In this document: positions 1-7,024 of the stretch, piece after piece
Numbering within the stretch: position 1 is the stretch's first letter
How the letters are laid out: the number at the start of each line of letters is the position of its first letter
Origin: Burkholderiales bacterium
GTDB taxonomy: Bacteria > Pseudomonadota > Gammaproteobacteria > Burkholderiales > Chitinimonadaceae
Length of the DNA stretch: 24,258 nucleotides
Assembly: GCA_019234745.1 (NCBI GenBank)
Contig: JAFAKZ010000065.1
Coordinates: forward strand, 1 to 24,258
Direction: 5' to 3'
Made by a program: the position numbers and the translations under genes
Notes under the pieces: generated by a model
What the model saw: only the letters and a program-made list of their open reading frames with translations
The model's database searches: none
Told to the model about the DNA's origin: nothing

Positions 1-1511
1 TCGGCGGCTGAGCGGTGTTCCATGGCGCTGCTTGGCGCAGCGATGCCAACCGCGCTCTTGGCGCTCGCGAGCTTGTCCTTCGCCTTCATCGTCAGCGTCT
101 TGCCCATGCGATCGCGCAGCGGCGTGCCGCTCTTCGGGACGATGCGGTAGTGCGAGGCCGCGATCAGGCGGGCCGATTCTTCGGCCAATAGCTTGAGTTC
201 GCCACTGCTCACCAAACGTTCAACGTCCGCCCGCCAGCCCGGAGCGCCAATGGTGACGAGCTGCAGCGCAATGTGGCTGGTTGGCGTGTTCAGCAGGTAG
301 TAGGCGCCGGCCAAGGGGGCGATGCTGAACATGTCGCGACCAAACGGCGCATCTGGGCTGCGGCCGTTCAGGTATTTCGTCAGTTCGCGGGATTGGCGGT
401 ACTGAACGCCGAGTTCGACGATAACTTCGAGCATCGCGGCGACGGCATTGGCGATGCCTATCCCCAACTGCGCGACGGTGCCACCGCCGCCCGACAGGAT
501 GGCGGCGGCGTGGGCACCGGTATTGACCGTTGCGCGGGCAGCCTTGGACGCGTTGATGGCAATGTCGCGCACCTGCCACGTCCGCACGCTGTCCATCGCC
601 GCCCTCGAATCCCCTTGTTCCAGGCGCCGCGACATGTCACATAGCTTGTCCGCATCAAGCCCCCTCGATATCACCAGTGCGGTGCTCTTCACTGCGGTAC
701 AGCATGACGAGGCGGCACCGACAAGGGGTAGCAATGCCGCTAGTTCCTCCTTGATACCGTCCAAGGCAAGCGTCAGGATGTTCCCCAGCTCCTGTTCGAC
801 ATGATGCCACTCGGCATCGACGACGCCGAATGCATCGCGGACCAGCCCGTCAATGGTGTCCTTGATAAGGCGCTCGATACCACTGCCCGACGCCGACGAT
901 GCGCCGCTCAAGGGGCTGTGGCTGGCGTGGGGGAGATGGGGCAGGCTGGGCCGGCTGACACCCGCCAGCCTTGCGCTGTCGCGGGCAACGACAGCCGCAT
1001 TCTTGACGAGCTTTGCCCGCGCGTACTTGTCCTTCAGGCGGCTGATCGCAGTGGAATGCGATAGACACTCACAGTCCGCGAACAGCACGGGAATGGACTG
1101 GTTACGCTTCTCGATGATGACGTTGAGGGCTTCCTGCGTGCCGGGAACCGGATAGAGGCCGCGCAGGTAGGTCAGTTGCTTCCAGAGGGTCGTTACCGCA
1201 CCGCTGCTATTGCGGCTGCTGTCACGCCAGCCGTTTGTTTTTCCTGCCTGCGTGGCCGCCCATGCCTCGAAAGCGCCGTATGCGGCGTTGACGGCAGCGG
1301 CACGCTGCGAGTCGGCAAGCTCCACCATCAATTTGCCGAATGCGGACCGGTAGCCGAAGCCGTCTATGTGCTCGCTCAGCGCCTCTTCCATCCGGTCGTT
1401 GACGAGATTGCCATCGCGAATCGCATTGTCGAGCGCCTTGAGCTGCTCGCTGCGCGAGTAGACTGCGCTGCGAGTTTGCTGTAGCCAGTCGTCGATCGGG
1501 GTCAAGAACAT
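1..1511 (-). CDS. Unrecognised protein, 3' end outside window (first 503 codons)
   Basis: I do not recognise a family. The frame is open without a stop from the ATG at 1511 to the window edge, and an in-frame stop lies just upstream at 1539-1541, so this ATG is the only reasonable start. A GGAG ribosome-binding site sits 8 bases before it. The product begins MFLTPIDDWLQQ and has no signal peptide. Most of it looks helical and Ala/Leu/Glu-rich. A Ser/Pro/His-rich linker lies at about residues 186-210. Two hydrophobic stretches follow, at about 243-282 (including a Cys-Cys pair at 270-271) and about 333-368, the second containing a run of four glycines. These could insert in a membrane or pack as a buried helical hairpin. 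The gene follows a broken hemerythrin-like gene on the same strand by 93 bases. A secreted toxin, translocator or effector role is possible but not shown. Confidence is high for coding and nil for function. Confidence 0.8.
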   Translation of the reverse strand, partial: MFLTPIDDWLQQTRSAVYSRSEQLKALDNAIRDGNLVNDRMEEALSEHIDGFGYRSAFGKLMVELADSQRAAAVNAAYGAFEAWAATQAGKTNGWRDSSRNSSGAVTTLWKQLTYLRGLYPVPGTQEALNVIIEKRNQSIPVLFADCECLSHSTAISRLKDKYARAKLVKNAAVVARDSARLAGVSRPSLPHLPHASHSPLSGASSASGSGIERLIKDTIDGLVRDAFGVVDAEWHHVEQELGNILTLALDGIKEELAALLPLVGAASSCCTAVKSTALVISRGLDADKLCDMSRRLEQGDSRAAMDSVRTWQVRDIAINASKAARATVNTGAHAAAILSGGGGTVAQLGIGIANAVAAMLEVIVELGVQYRQSRELTKYLNGRSPDAPFGRDMFSIAPLAGAYYLLNTPTSHIALQLVTIGAPGWRADVERLVSSGELKLLAEESARLIAASHYRIVPKSGTPLRDRMGKTLTMKAKDKLASAKSAVGIAAPSSAMEHRSAA

Positions 1512-1604
1512 GGGCGGCGCTCCGGATGGGCAAGGCAGTTACAGCATCATAGGCATTCTCTAGCGGCCTGCCCGTGAAGATGCGTAATTTGGCCGCGTGT
1601 GTAT

Positions 1605-2104
1605 CTACACGGCGACGCTATGGTGGAGCCGCCTGCCGACTTCCCCATACGGACCGCCGTGGACTATCCAACCATCCGCCTTATCCATATTTGTGCCGCG
1701 ACGCTTCAACGCTGCCACGTGCAGCGCGCACATGGGGTAGAGCACATTTTCTTCTTTCACGTTGTGTTGCTGCACTAGCACGAACAGGGTATCTAGCTTG
1801 GCCAGTAGGCCGCGCGCATCGCGTACCTTGCGCAGGCTGTCACATTGGCGAGGATGTCGCGCATGACCTCGTGCGCACCGCACATCATCGCCGTAGGCCC
1901 ACCGACGATGCCGGTAGCGCGCTCGAAGGCGGGAAACAGGACTTGCTCTTCCAGTTGCAAGTGCGCGTGCAAGGCGGTGCACGCAACGTCGAACAGCGTG
2001 TCGACCTTGTCCCAGTCCTTCGCCTGCGCAGCCTTTTCGACGGCAAGGAAGGCGTGGTCGCAATGGGTGTGCTGCCGGGTGAGGTAGGCGACTGCATCGA
2101 ACAT
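1605..2104 (-). pseudogene. Hemerythrin-like HHE-domain protein, frameshifted
   Basis: Hemerythrin HHE proteins are four-helix bundles that bind a di-iron centre through His and Glu/Asp and handle oxygen, NO or iron. The ATG at 2104 has a GGAG site 9 bases upstream. The first frame encodes about 88 residues with family landmarks: His12, His14 and His17 near the start, H48-x-x-x-E52 followed by LFP, and a GPTAMM segment near residue 73. That frame then runs into a stop near 1793. The adjacent frame continues the family without a gap (DSLRKVRDARGLLAKLD, then QQHNVKEENVLYPM, the expected fourth-helix H-x-x-x-E motif), ending at the stop at 1605. The frames join near 1840, where one missing base in AATGTGACAGC explains the break. 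It is either a true pseudogene or a sequencing error. The last 40 or so residues do not look like the family. Confidence 0.7.
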
Positions 2105-2225
2105 GGCGGGGCGCTCCGAAGACTCGCTGCCGCCAGCGTAAGGTCGGGCGGAGCGTGAAGCCTTGGCCCCGTTTAGCATGTTCTTCCATGGCGCGAGAAG
2201 GCCTATGCGCCAATGACACGTACTG

Positions 2226-2942
2226 CTACTTGCGTTGCGCCGCCATGATCGCGTCACGCAAGCGCTCAATCTGGATTTCAAGCCTTGCATCGATATCGCC
2301 GAAATCGGTCGACACCACACAGCCGCCTAGTTCGACATCGGTGTCCGCCTGCCATTTCACCTTGCTATTGGGCAGGGTATCGTCGAGCGCCCCGGTTTTT
2401 TTCAGGACAGCAAGGTCTGCTTCATTGAGGCGGACGACAAGATTGGTGCGTTCTGAGGCGTGAGCGGCCGCGGCGCGAACCAGTGCCTGGATCTGCTCGG
2501 ACGAACCGGCGCCATCGCCCAGCAGCTTGCAGACGGCTTCGAATGCGATGGCGGCTGCCATGTCCTCAAGGCCTGCGATCTGCGACCGCAGGGTGCCGCC
2601 CAGTCGGTCCGCCACGCCCCGAATGCGCGCGATGTCGGTCGTGAACGCCTGTTTGGCTTCCTGCAGTCCGGCCTCGCGCCCCTCCAGCAGGCCCTGCTGG
2701 CGCGCCAGTTCCTTGGCTTCGTCCGCTTCGGCCCGGACTTGCGCAAGAACGGCACTGCGTGCCTTGTCTACCAGAGCGTCGACGTCGATCGTCGCTGGCA
2801 ATTCCGGGCGCGTCTCGGCGTTTGCCGCCACCGTGGCAGCAACCGACTCTGCGACGGCTTGGTTGCGCTTGCGCGTCCCAAGCTTGCGCGTTTCAGTGGA
2901 AAGCTGGGGGGCGCGGAGTATGGATGGAGGTGTCTGTTTCAT
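2226..2942 (-). CDS. fliH: FliH, negative regulator and stalk of the flagellar export ATPase
   Basis: FliH binds the ATPase FliI in the cytoplasm and tethers it to the C-ring and export gate. The N-terminal third is Ala/Glu/Lys-rich and likely coiled coil (about residues 60-110). A Gly-spaced heptad segment with EGREAG is typical of FliH/SctL glycine repeats. The C-terminal domain (about 120-238) has the conserved ending ELGGCVVSTDFGDIDARLE. The 238-residue length fits the family. The ATG at 2942 is chosen because it gives MKQTPPS and overlaps a mini-ORF stop in ATGA geometry. An in-frame GTG at 2990 would add 16 residues; neither start has a clear ribosome-binding site. The position is odd: fliH normally lies between fliG and fliI, but here it is the last gene of the run, after the PilZ gene and more than 7 kb from fliI. 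Confidence 0.88.
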   Translation of the reverse strand: MKQTPPSILRAPQLSTETRKLGTRKRNQAVAESVAATVAANAETRPELPATIDVDALVDKARSAVLAQVRAEADEAKELARQQGLLEGREAGLQEAKQAFTTDIARIRGVADRLGGTLRSQIAGLEDMAAAIAFEAVCKLLGDGAGSSEQIQALVRAAAAHASERTNLVVRLNEADLAVLKKTGALDDTLPNSKVKWQADTDVELGGCVVSTDFGDIDARLEIQIERLRDAIMAAQRK

Positions 2943-3001
2943 CGCTTGGACGTCGGTCGCTGTTGACTGGGCGGGATGGTGGAGAAGCACGGCGTAAGCA
3001 T
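2939..3001 (-). other. Possible 20-codon mini-ORF coupling pilZ to fliH
   Basis: Six bases after the PilZ stop an ATG at 3001 opens a 20-codon frame whose TGA overlaps the fliH ATG as ATGA, the same junction used by several gene pairs in this locus. The peptide (starting MLTPCFSTIPPS) resembles nothing I know. It could let ribosomes reach a fliH start that has no clear ribosome-binding site. Chance occurrence is quite possible. Confidence 0.2.
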
Positions 3002-3007
3002 GGCGCG

Positions 3008-3400
3008 CTAGGACTTCATCTGGCGTACGAGTTGTTCGATGGCCTGGCGCAAGGACGGCGACAGGCTGGCAAAACGCAGGTTGACGCGATGCTGGCGGTT
3101 GCCGGTGGCGCTTGCCACGCAGTTCAACACGCTAACCGGGATGGCTGTCGCTTGCTTGGCTTTGCCGTCGCCGGCTGCAAGCTCCAGCAGGAGCGAGTAG
3201 CCGTCGCCTGGCTTGACCGCATGTGGGCTGGCGAAGGCTGCACCGCCCATGCTGACGTCGATGACCTGGCCCGGCAAGGGCGTCAGGCTATGCGGGCTGC
3301 GCAGGCTGGCAGCCCAGCTCACGGCAATACGGCTGTGCGCACGCCGCTCGGCGGTGCTGCCGATGCCGGCATTGGACACGGGTACGATGGGGTTGGACAT
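3008..3400 (-). CDS. PilZ-domain protein, probable cyclic-di-GMP receptor
   Basis: PilZ domains bind cyclic-di-GMP and, in flagellar systems (YcgR type), act as brakes or regulators. This 130-residue protein shows both binding motifs: R19-R20-A-H-S-R24 (RxxxR) and D48-V-S50-M-G-G53 (D/NxSxxG), followed by the beta-barrel strands expected for a single PilZ domain. It lacks the N-terminal YcgR domain, so it is a stand-alone PilZ. The ATG at 3400 is preferred over the longer open frame to 3520 because GGGAGG and GGCAGG lie just upstream and the family begins near the RxxxR motif. It sits between the 139-residue unknown (43-base gap) and fliH, so it is probably co-transcribed with the flagellar genes. 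Its target is unknown. With no stator or FliG in view, it may act on export or assembly rather than on rotation. Confidence 0.85.
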   Translation of the reverse strand: MSNPIVPVSNAGIGSTAERRAHSRIAVSWAASLRSPHSLTPLPGQVIDVSMGGAAFASPHAVKPGDGYSLLLELAAGDGKAKQATAIPVSVLNCVASATGNRQHRVNLRFASLSPSLRQAIEQLVRQMKS

Positions 3401-3443
3401 CCTGCCTAGCGCCTCCCTAAATGAGATATTGGCCGGTAAGGGT

Positions 3444-3863
3444 TCACGGCGTACTCGCTGCTTCGCCCTGGTGCAGCAACTGGGCAATGGCCTCGCGCAT
3501 CGCAGCTGCAATGCGTGCATCGTTCTCCATGTCGCGCTGGATATCGTCGACCATCTGATAGAAGCCTGGGTCGTTCACCAAACCATCACCTAGCTCATTG
3601 ACCAGTACGCACTCCAGGAAGACACGAAAGGCCTTGCGCCCACGGTCGGGGTCGTCCTGTTTGAGCGCCCCGACGCGCCGCAATATCAGGCCCTGCAGGG
3701 CTTCCTGCCGTGCCGGTTGGCGGGCGGCGGTCGTCTTGCTGCGCGGTTTGCGGCTGGCCTGTCCCGCGTAGGCAGCGGCCGTACCGGCAAGCGTGACGGG
3801 GGGCGTCATCTGCTGGCGAATGACGGCGACGATCTGCTGGATGCTGAGTGGCGAGATGGCCAT
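3444..3863 (-). CDS. Unknown 139-residue protein between fliA and pilZ
   Basis: I do not recognise a family. The ATG at 3863 gives MAISPLSIQQIVAVI, a short amphipathic N-terminal helix. A basic Ala/Arg/Lys-rich linker follows (about residues 35-52), then a helical C-terminal half (about 53-135) with FRVFLECVLVNELGDGL and a predicted long acidic helix (MVDDIQRDMENDARI). No signal peptide or membrane segment is visible. It lies 61 bases after the fliA stop, with a stem-loop in the gap, and 43 bases before pilZ. By position it could be a sigma-28 antagonist (a functional FlgM replacement, since none is seen here), an export chaperone or a secreted rod/cap factor. The sequence itself does not decide between these. 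Confidence 0.7.
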   Translation of the reverse strand: MAISPLSIQQIVAVIRQQMTPPVTLAGTAAAYAGQASRKPRSKTTAARQPARQEALQGLILRRVGALKQDDPDRGRKAFRVFLECVLVNELGDGLVNDPGFYQMVDDIQRDMENDARIAAAMREAIAQLLHQGEAASTP

Positions 3864-3896
3864 GGTTCAACGGCTTTCACGCGGGTAATGTATCGG

Positions 3897-3913
3897 TGTG
3901 GCGTTTCGCCACA
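3897..3913 (-). other. Perfect 7-bp stem-loop in the fliA-downstream gap
   Basis: A perfect 7-base-pair inverted repeat with a 3-base loop (TGTGGCG, TTT, CGCCACA on the plus strand) occupies the gap between the fliA stop and the next start. No T-run follows on the minus strand, so it is not a good intrinsic terminator. It could be an mRNA processing or stability element that separates expression of fliA from the last three genes. Confidence 0.45.
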
Positions 3914-3924
3914 TCCATGATTTT

Positions 3925-4680
3925 CTACCAAGCCACATCGTATGTCCCAATCTTCAACGAGGCTTCGCGCAAACGCTCTAGCGCGCGGCGGTGAATCTGC
4001 GAGATGCGCCCGCGCGTGAGGTTCCATTGCTCAGCCAGTGCCTCGAATGGCACATGGTTGAAATAATGGTATTTCACAAGCAGCCGCTCGCGCTCGGGTA
4101 ATTGTTCGACTAGCGCCGCCATTCGTTCGCGCAGCTGCCGCATGGCTATGCCATCGTATTGGCTGGCCGGCATCTCGCGTTCTTCGTCGAGATATAGGGC
4201 CGAGTCTTCGAGGATATAGCCCATGGCCAGGCCCATGGCGATCTCGGCCAGCTTCTCGAACACATCGGCGCCGTGTGCGCTGTCGATATTGTTGCCAAGC
4301 GAGGCGCGCCGCTCGGCGCGAAAGCGCTGGCGCGTGTTGATCTGTTCCTGCCGGTCGCTCAGATGAGCGGCACCGTCGAGCACCGCGCCGGTTATCGACT
4401 TGCTGGCGTAGGTGCGAAAGCTGGCGCTCGAGCGCGGGTCGTAGCGATCGACGGCTTCGATCAGGCCCACCGTGGCGAACTGCAGGTAGTCGCCAAACTC
4501 AAAGTCGTCGCAGTGGCGCTTGGCATACAAGGTGGCCGCCAGCATGCGGGTGAAGGGTAGGTGAAGCTCGATCAGATGGCTGCGGGCGGCGGCCGTGCCG
4601 CGCTCGCGCAGATCCTGCCAGAGCTGGGCTTCCAGCTCACGATCTTGCGCAAGGGGCCGCTGCTGCTTGATCGACTTCAC
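3925..4680 (-). CDS. fliA: FliA, flagellar sigma factor (sigma-28)
   Basis: FliA directs RNA polymerase to late flagellar promoters. In this 251-residue protein, region 2 spans about residues 33-102, with YLQFATVGLIEAVDRYDP and then SFRTYASKSITGAVLD, the promoter-melting segment typical of the FliA/SigD group. Region 3 is divergent (about 105-165). Region 4 (about 186-240) carries LPERERLLVKYHYF and a helix-turn-helix with NLTRGRISQIHRRAL. The start is GTG at 4680, 6 bases after the fliP stop, with a weak purine stretch in the fliP tail. No better start exists before region 2. A sigma factor embedded mid-operon implies that its late-class promoters lie elsewhere; I found no convincing sigma-28 promoter in this window. 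No FlgM anti-sigma factor is recognisable, although the next gene is a candidate by position. Confidence 0.93.
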   Translation of the reverse strand: MKSIKQQRPLAQDRELEAQLWQDLRERGTAAARSHLIELHLPFTRMLAATLYAKRHCDDFEFGDYLQFATVGLIEAVDRYDPRSSASFRTYASKSITGAVLDGAAHLSDRQEQINTRQRFRAERRASLGNNIDSAHGADVFEKLAEIAMGLAMGYILEDSALYLDEEREMPASQYDGIAMRQLRERMAALVEQLPERERLLVKYHYFNHVPFEALAEQWNLTRGRISQIHRRALERLREASLKIGTYDVAW

Positions 4681-4686
4681 GGCGGC

Positions 4687-5463
4687 CTATTGGAAAGTGC
4701 CGACCAAGGCCTTGACGACCAGGTTCCAGCCATCGATCAGTACGAACATCAGAATCTTGACGGGCAGGGACACGGTCACGGGCGGCACCATCATCATGCC
4801 GAGCGACATCAGGATGGTCGACGTAATCAGGTCGATCAGCAGGAAGGGCAGGAAGATGACAAAGCCGATCTGGAAGGCTGAACGTAGCTCAGAGAGCATG
4901 TAGGCAGGGATCAGTTCTACGGTGGGGATATCGTCCATCGACTTCGGCTCGGGCTGCTTGGCCAGTTCTACCATCAGGGCCAGATCCTGCTCGCGTGTCT
5001 GGCGTACCATGAACTCGCGCAGCGGCTTTATGCCTTCCTGCAGGGCGAGGCCCGATGCCATCTTGCCGTCCATGAAGGGCTGGAAGGCCTTGCCGTTCAC
5101 CTGGTTGAAGACGGGCATCATGGTAAACAGGGTGAGGAACAGGGCGAGGCTGACCAATACCGTATTGGGCGGCGTCTCCTGCATGCCAAATGCGTGACGC
5201 AGCATCGACAGCACGATGGCGATACGCACGAAGGACGTCATGCAGATCAGGATGGCCGGGGCCAGGCTCAGCACGGTGAGCCCAAGCAGGATTTTCAAGG
5301 CGGACGAGACTTCGTCGGCCTTGGCGCCGTGGGTGGTGAGATGGACATCCACCCCGGGCAGCGAGACGAAATCGTTGCTCGCCGCCAGGCAGGGGAAGAG
5401 CCAGGCACCAAGCAGCACGGCGGCCAGCGCGAATGCGAGGCTGCGCAAACTACGCTTGCTCAT
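4687..5463 (-). CDS. fliP: FliP, export-gate membrane protein
   Basis: FliP forms the core of the FliPQR export channel within the MS ring. The 258-residue length is typical. It starts with a cleavable-looking signal (MSKRSLRSL, then a hydrophobic run ending near Ala28). The first conserved membrane block is AILICMTSFVRIAIVLSMLR, followed by the QTPPN-like METPPNT loop and FLTLFTMMPVF. The C-terminal membrane pair contains the family hallmark around LPFLLIDLITSTILMSLGMM. The ATG at 5463 is preferred over the open frame to 5559 because AGGAGA precedes it and the signal peptide begins there. It overlaps the end of fliO by 14 bases, which suggests translational coupling. fliA follows rather than fliQ: fliQ and fliR lie at the opposite end of the locus, splitting the usual fliPQR block. 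Confidence 0.95.
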   Translation of the reverse strand: MSKRSLRSLAFALAAVLLGAWLFPCLAASNDFVSLPGVDVHLTTHGAKADEVSSALKILLGLTVLSLAPAILICMTSFVRIAIVLSMLRHAFGMQETPPNTVLVSLALFLTLFTMMPVFNQVNGKAFQPFMDGKMASGLALQEGIKPLREFMVRQTREQDLALMVELAKQPEPKSMDDIPTVELIPAYMLSELRSAFQIGFVIFLPFLLIDLITSTILMSLGMMMVPPVTVSLPVKILMFVLIDGWNLVVKALVGTFQ

Positions 5464-5881
5464 GTGGGTTCTCCTGTGGTTCCGCACGATGGGCGGGTTT
5501 CTTGGCGAGCAGCGTGACGCCGTGCTCGCTCTCACCCAGCAGCAGCTCTTCGTCGCCATAGCGCACGCGCACTAGGGTCGAGCGCGGCGTGAGCCGGATG
5601 GCTTCCAAGCGCGTGAGCTGGCGGTCCTGCCCGAGCGACTTGCCGATGCCTGGCAAGAAGCGCTTGATGCACCAGGCCAGACCGTAGGCCGCCGCAGCAG
5701 CGAGCAGGAAGGCGGCAATGGCGCGAAAGACGAGGCTATCGTCGGCGGCGCTGGCCGGCTTGAACGGAATGCGTGCCGCCTTGATGGCGTCATCGGCCCA
5801 CAGTGGTGCGGTCGCAAGCAGGCAAGCTGCCCGCGCGACGCTGCCACCCATTGTCCGTCGCCAAGCGGCGCGCATGGCCAT
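5450..5881 (-). CDS. fliO: FliO, export-gate assembly factor
   Basis: FliO is a small membrane protein that helps assemble FliP. This 143-residue protein has an N-terminal hydrophobic segment resembling a signal (about residues 8-30), a short periplasmic stretch, one clear transmembrane helix (about 51-70, with FLLAAAAAYGLAW), and a cytoplasmic domain with LTRLEAIRLTPRSTLVRVRYGDEELLLG, which is the characteristic FliO domain. Its end is charged and Pro/Glu-rich. The ATG at 5881 overlaps the fliN stop as TGATG. A GTG at 5884 and an ATG at 5875 are close alternatives. Its position between fliN and fliP is the usual fliNOP order. Confidence 0.88.
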   Translation of the reverse strand: MAMRAAWRRTMGGSVARAACLLATAPLWADDAIKAARIPFKPASAADDSLVFRAIAAFLLAAAAAYGLAWCIKRFLPGIGKSLGQDRQLTRLEAIRLTPRSTLVRVRYGDEELLLGESEHGVTLLAKKPAHRAEPQENPHEQA

Positions 5882-6210
5882 CACCCCTGCGCCTTTGGCA
5901 GTTCGGTGATGCGCACGCCGAAGTTGTCGTCGACCGCCACCAGTTGGCCGCGTGCGACGATGCGGCCGTCCAGCATGACGTCGACCGGTGCGTCGGCCAG
6001 GCTATCGAGCTTCACGACCTGGTCTTGCTGCAGATTCATCAGTTCGCCGATGCTCATGGTCGTGTCGCCGACGCGGACGGACAGCTTTACCTTGACGTGC
6101 TGCACGGCATCCAGCGCACCGGCCACCAAGGCCTGGCCTTGGCCAGGATTGGCACCAAGCTCGGGTAGTTCGATCAGGTGCGGTGCCGCTTCGTGGGAGG
6201 GTTGAGTCAT
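5881..6210 (-). CDS. fliN: FliN, C-ring SpoA-domain protein
   Basis: FliN builds the base of the C-ring and docks FliH-FliI and export substrates. The 109-residue protein has a variable N-terminal third and a full SpoA domain (about residues 37-105): VKVKLSVRVGDTTMSIGEL, LQQDQVVKLDS, DVMLDGRIVARGQLVAVDDN and FGVRITEL. This pattern is closely shared by FliN and the C-terminus of SctQ. The ATG at 6210 has GGAG about 7 bases upstream and lies 16 bases after the fliM-like stop. With no FliG in sight, its export-docking role is more certain than any switching role. Confidence 0.93.
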   Translation of the reverse strand: MTQPSHEAAPHLIELPELGANPGQGQALVAGALDAVQHVKVKLSVRVGDTTMSIGELMNLQQDQVVKLDSLADAPVDVMLDGRIVARGQLVAVDDNFGVRITELPKAQG

Positions 6211-6226
6211 GGTTTGCTCCAATGTA

Positions 6227-7024
6227 TTACGAGGTGCGTGACCGGCTGAGTTCCAGCGCACGGCAGCCGCCGCTCTGCCCCAGATGGGCGTGACACAACG
6301 TGGTGTCGCCGGCACGGAGGGTCAGCTCCTGGTCCAGGCGGATGGGCAGACGGATGACGTCTCCCTGGGCCAGCGACAGCAGTTGAGCGACGGGGAGTTC
6401 GATCTCGCCTAGTTGCGCGTCGAGTCGGACGGCTATGTTCTGCAGCGCCTCGGGCAGGGGTGCAAGCGCCGCTCGCATGGCGGTCGTTGCCGGCCGATTG
6501 GGCTTGGGCAGGTAGCTTAGCGGTAGTAGGAGGCTCAACGATGCGTTGCCTACTGTGGCGGTCACCAGCGCGACGCCGCTGTAGGGGCGAAAAACGGTAT
6601 CGTCCGGGCGCGCTCCTTCGGCGCCCGTCGCCACGGCAGGGCGTGCGGCCAGGGCAGACAGGATGCTGGTCGTCAGATCGGATGCGGCATCATGGGCAAC
6701 ATCCTGCGCCAGCGCGGAATCGCGGTGCCGTTCGACCTGGAGCGACGCGTCGTCGTGATCGAACAGGACGGCTTGCAGCTGTCGCTCGAAGCCGGCCGGC
6801 GCATGACACCACAGGGTCTCGCTACTTTGTCCGCCCGCTGCAAAGGCCGACCAGGTGCCGTGATTGTCGAAATGGTCCGCCGCGGGCATGGGCGAGCAGC
6901 GCAAGGCTGTGTCCACGTGGCTGCCGCACCAGCGTGCGAGCCAGGTGTACAGGGCCGTTCGTGCACGGTCTTCTGCCTCGATGATGTCGCGCTGCTTGAG
7001 CAGCACAAAGTTACGGACGGCCAC
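6227..7024 (-). CDS. fliM: Short FliM/SctQ-like C-ring protein
   Basis: The C-terminal part (about residues 190-260) is a SpoA domain (LPVAQLLSLAQGDVIRLPIR, then LRAGDTTLCHAHLG). Together with the position directly before fliN, this identifies it as the FliM or SctQ equivalent. At 265 residues it is shorter than a typical FliM (about 330). It lacks the N-terminal LSQxEIDALL-type CheY-binding motif, and I see no GGxG loop of the kind FliM uses to contact FliG. The central region (about 20-180) is poorly conserved and contains RARTALYTWLARWC. The start is GTG at 7024, overlapping the flgE stop as TAGTG. These features suggest a C-ring that serves export rather than chemotactic switching. The symbol is assigned by position and SpoA domain; sctQ-like would be equally fair. 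Confidence 0.75.
   Translation of the reverse strand: MAVRNFVLLKQRDIIEAEDRARTALYTWLARWCGSHVDTALRCSPMPAADHFDNHGTWSAFAAGGQSSETLWCHAPAGFERQLQAVLFDHDDASLQVERHRDSALAQDVAHDAASDLTTSILSALAARPAVATGAEGARPDDTVFRPYSGVALVTATVGNASLSLLLPLSYLPKPNRPATTAMRAALAPLPEALQNIAVRLDAQLGEIELPVAQLLSLAQGDVIRLPIRLDQELTLRAGDTTLCHAHLGQSGGCRALELSRSRTS

Noticed and set aside
2189..2212. TGGCGC/GCGCCA inverted repeat just after the fliH stop as operon terminator
   Set aside because: Only 6 base pairs with a 12-base loop and no T-run on the minus strand.
1605..2320. Separate long open frames at 1605-2219 and 1793-2320 as two genes
   Set aside because: Only parts of each frame resemble a protein family, and together they make one hemerythrin-like gene with a frameshift; the rest is non-coding upstream sequence.
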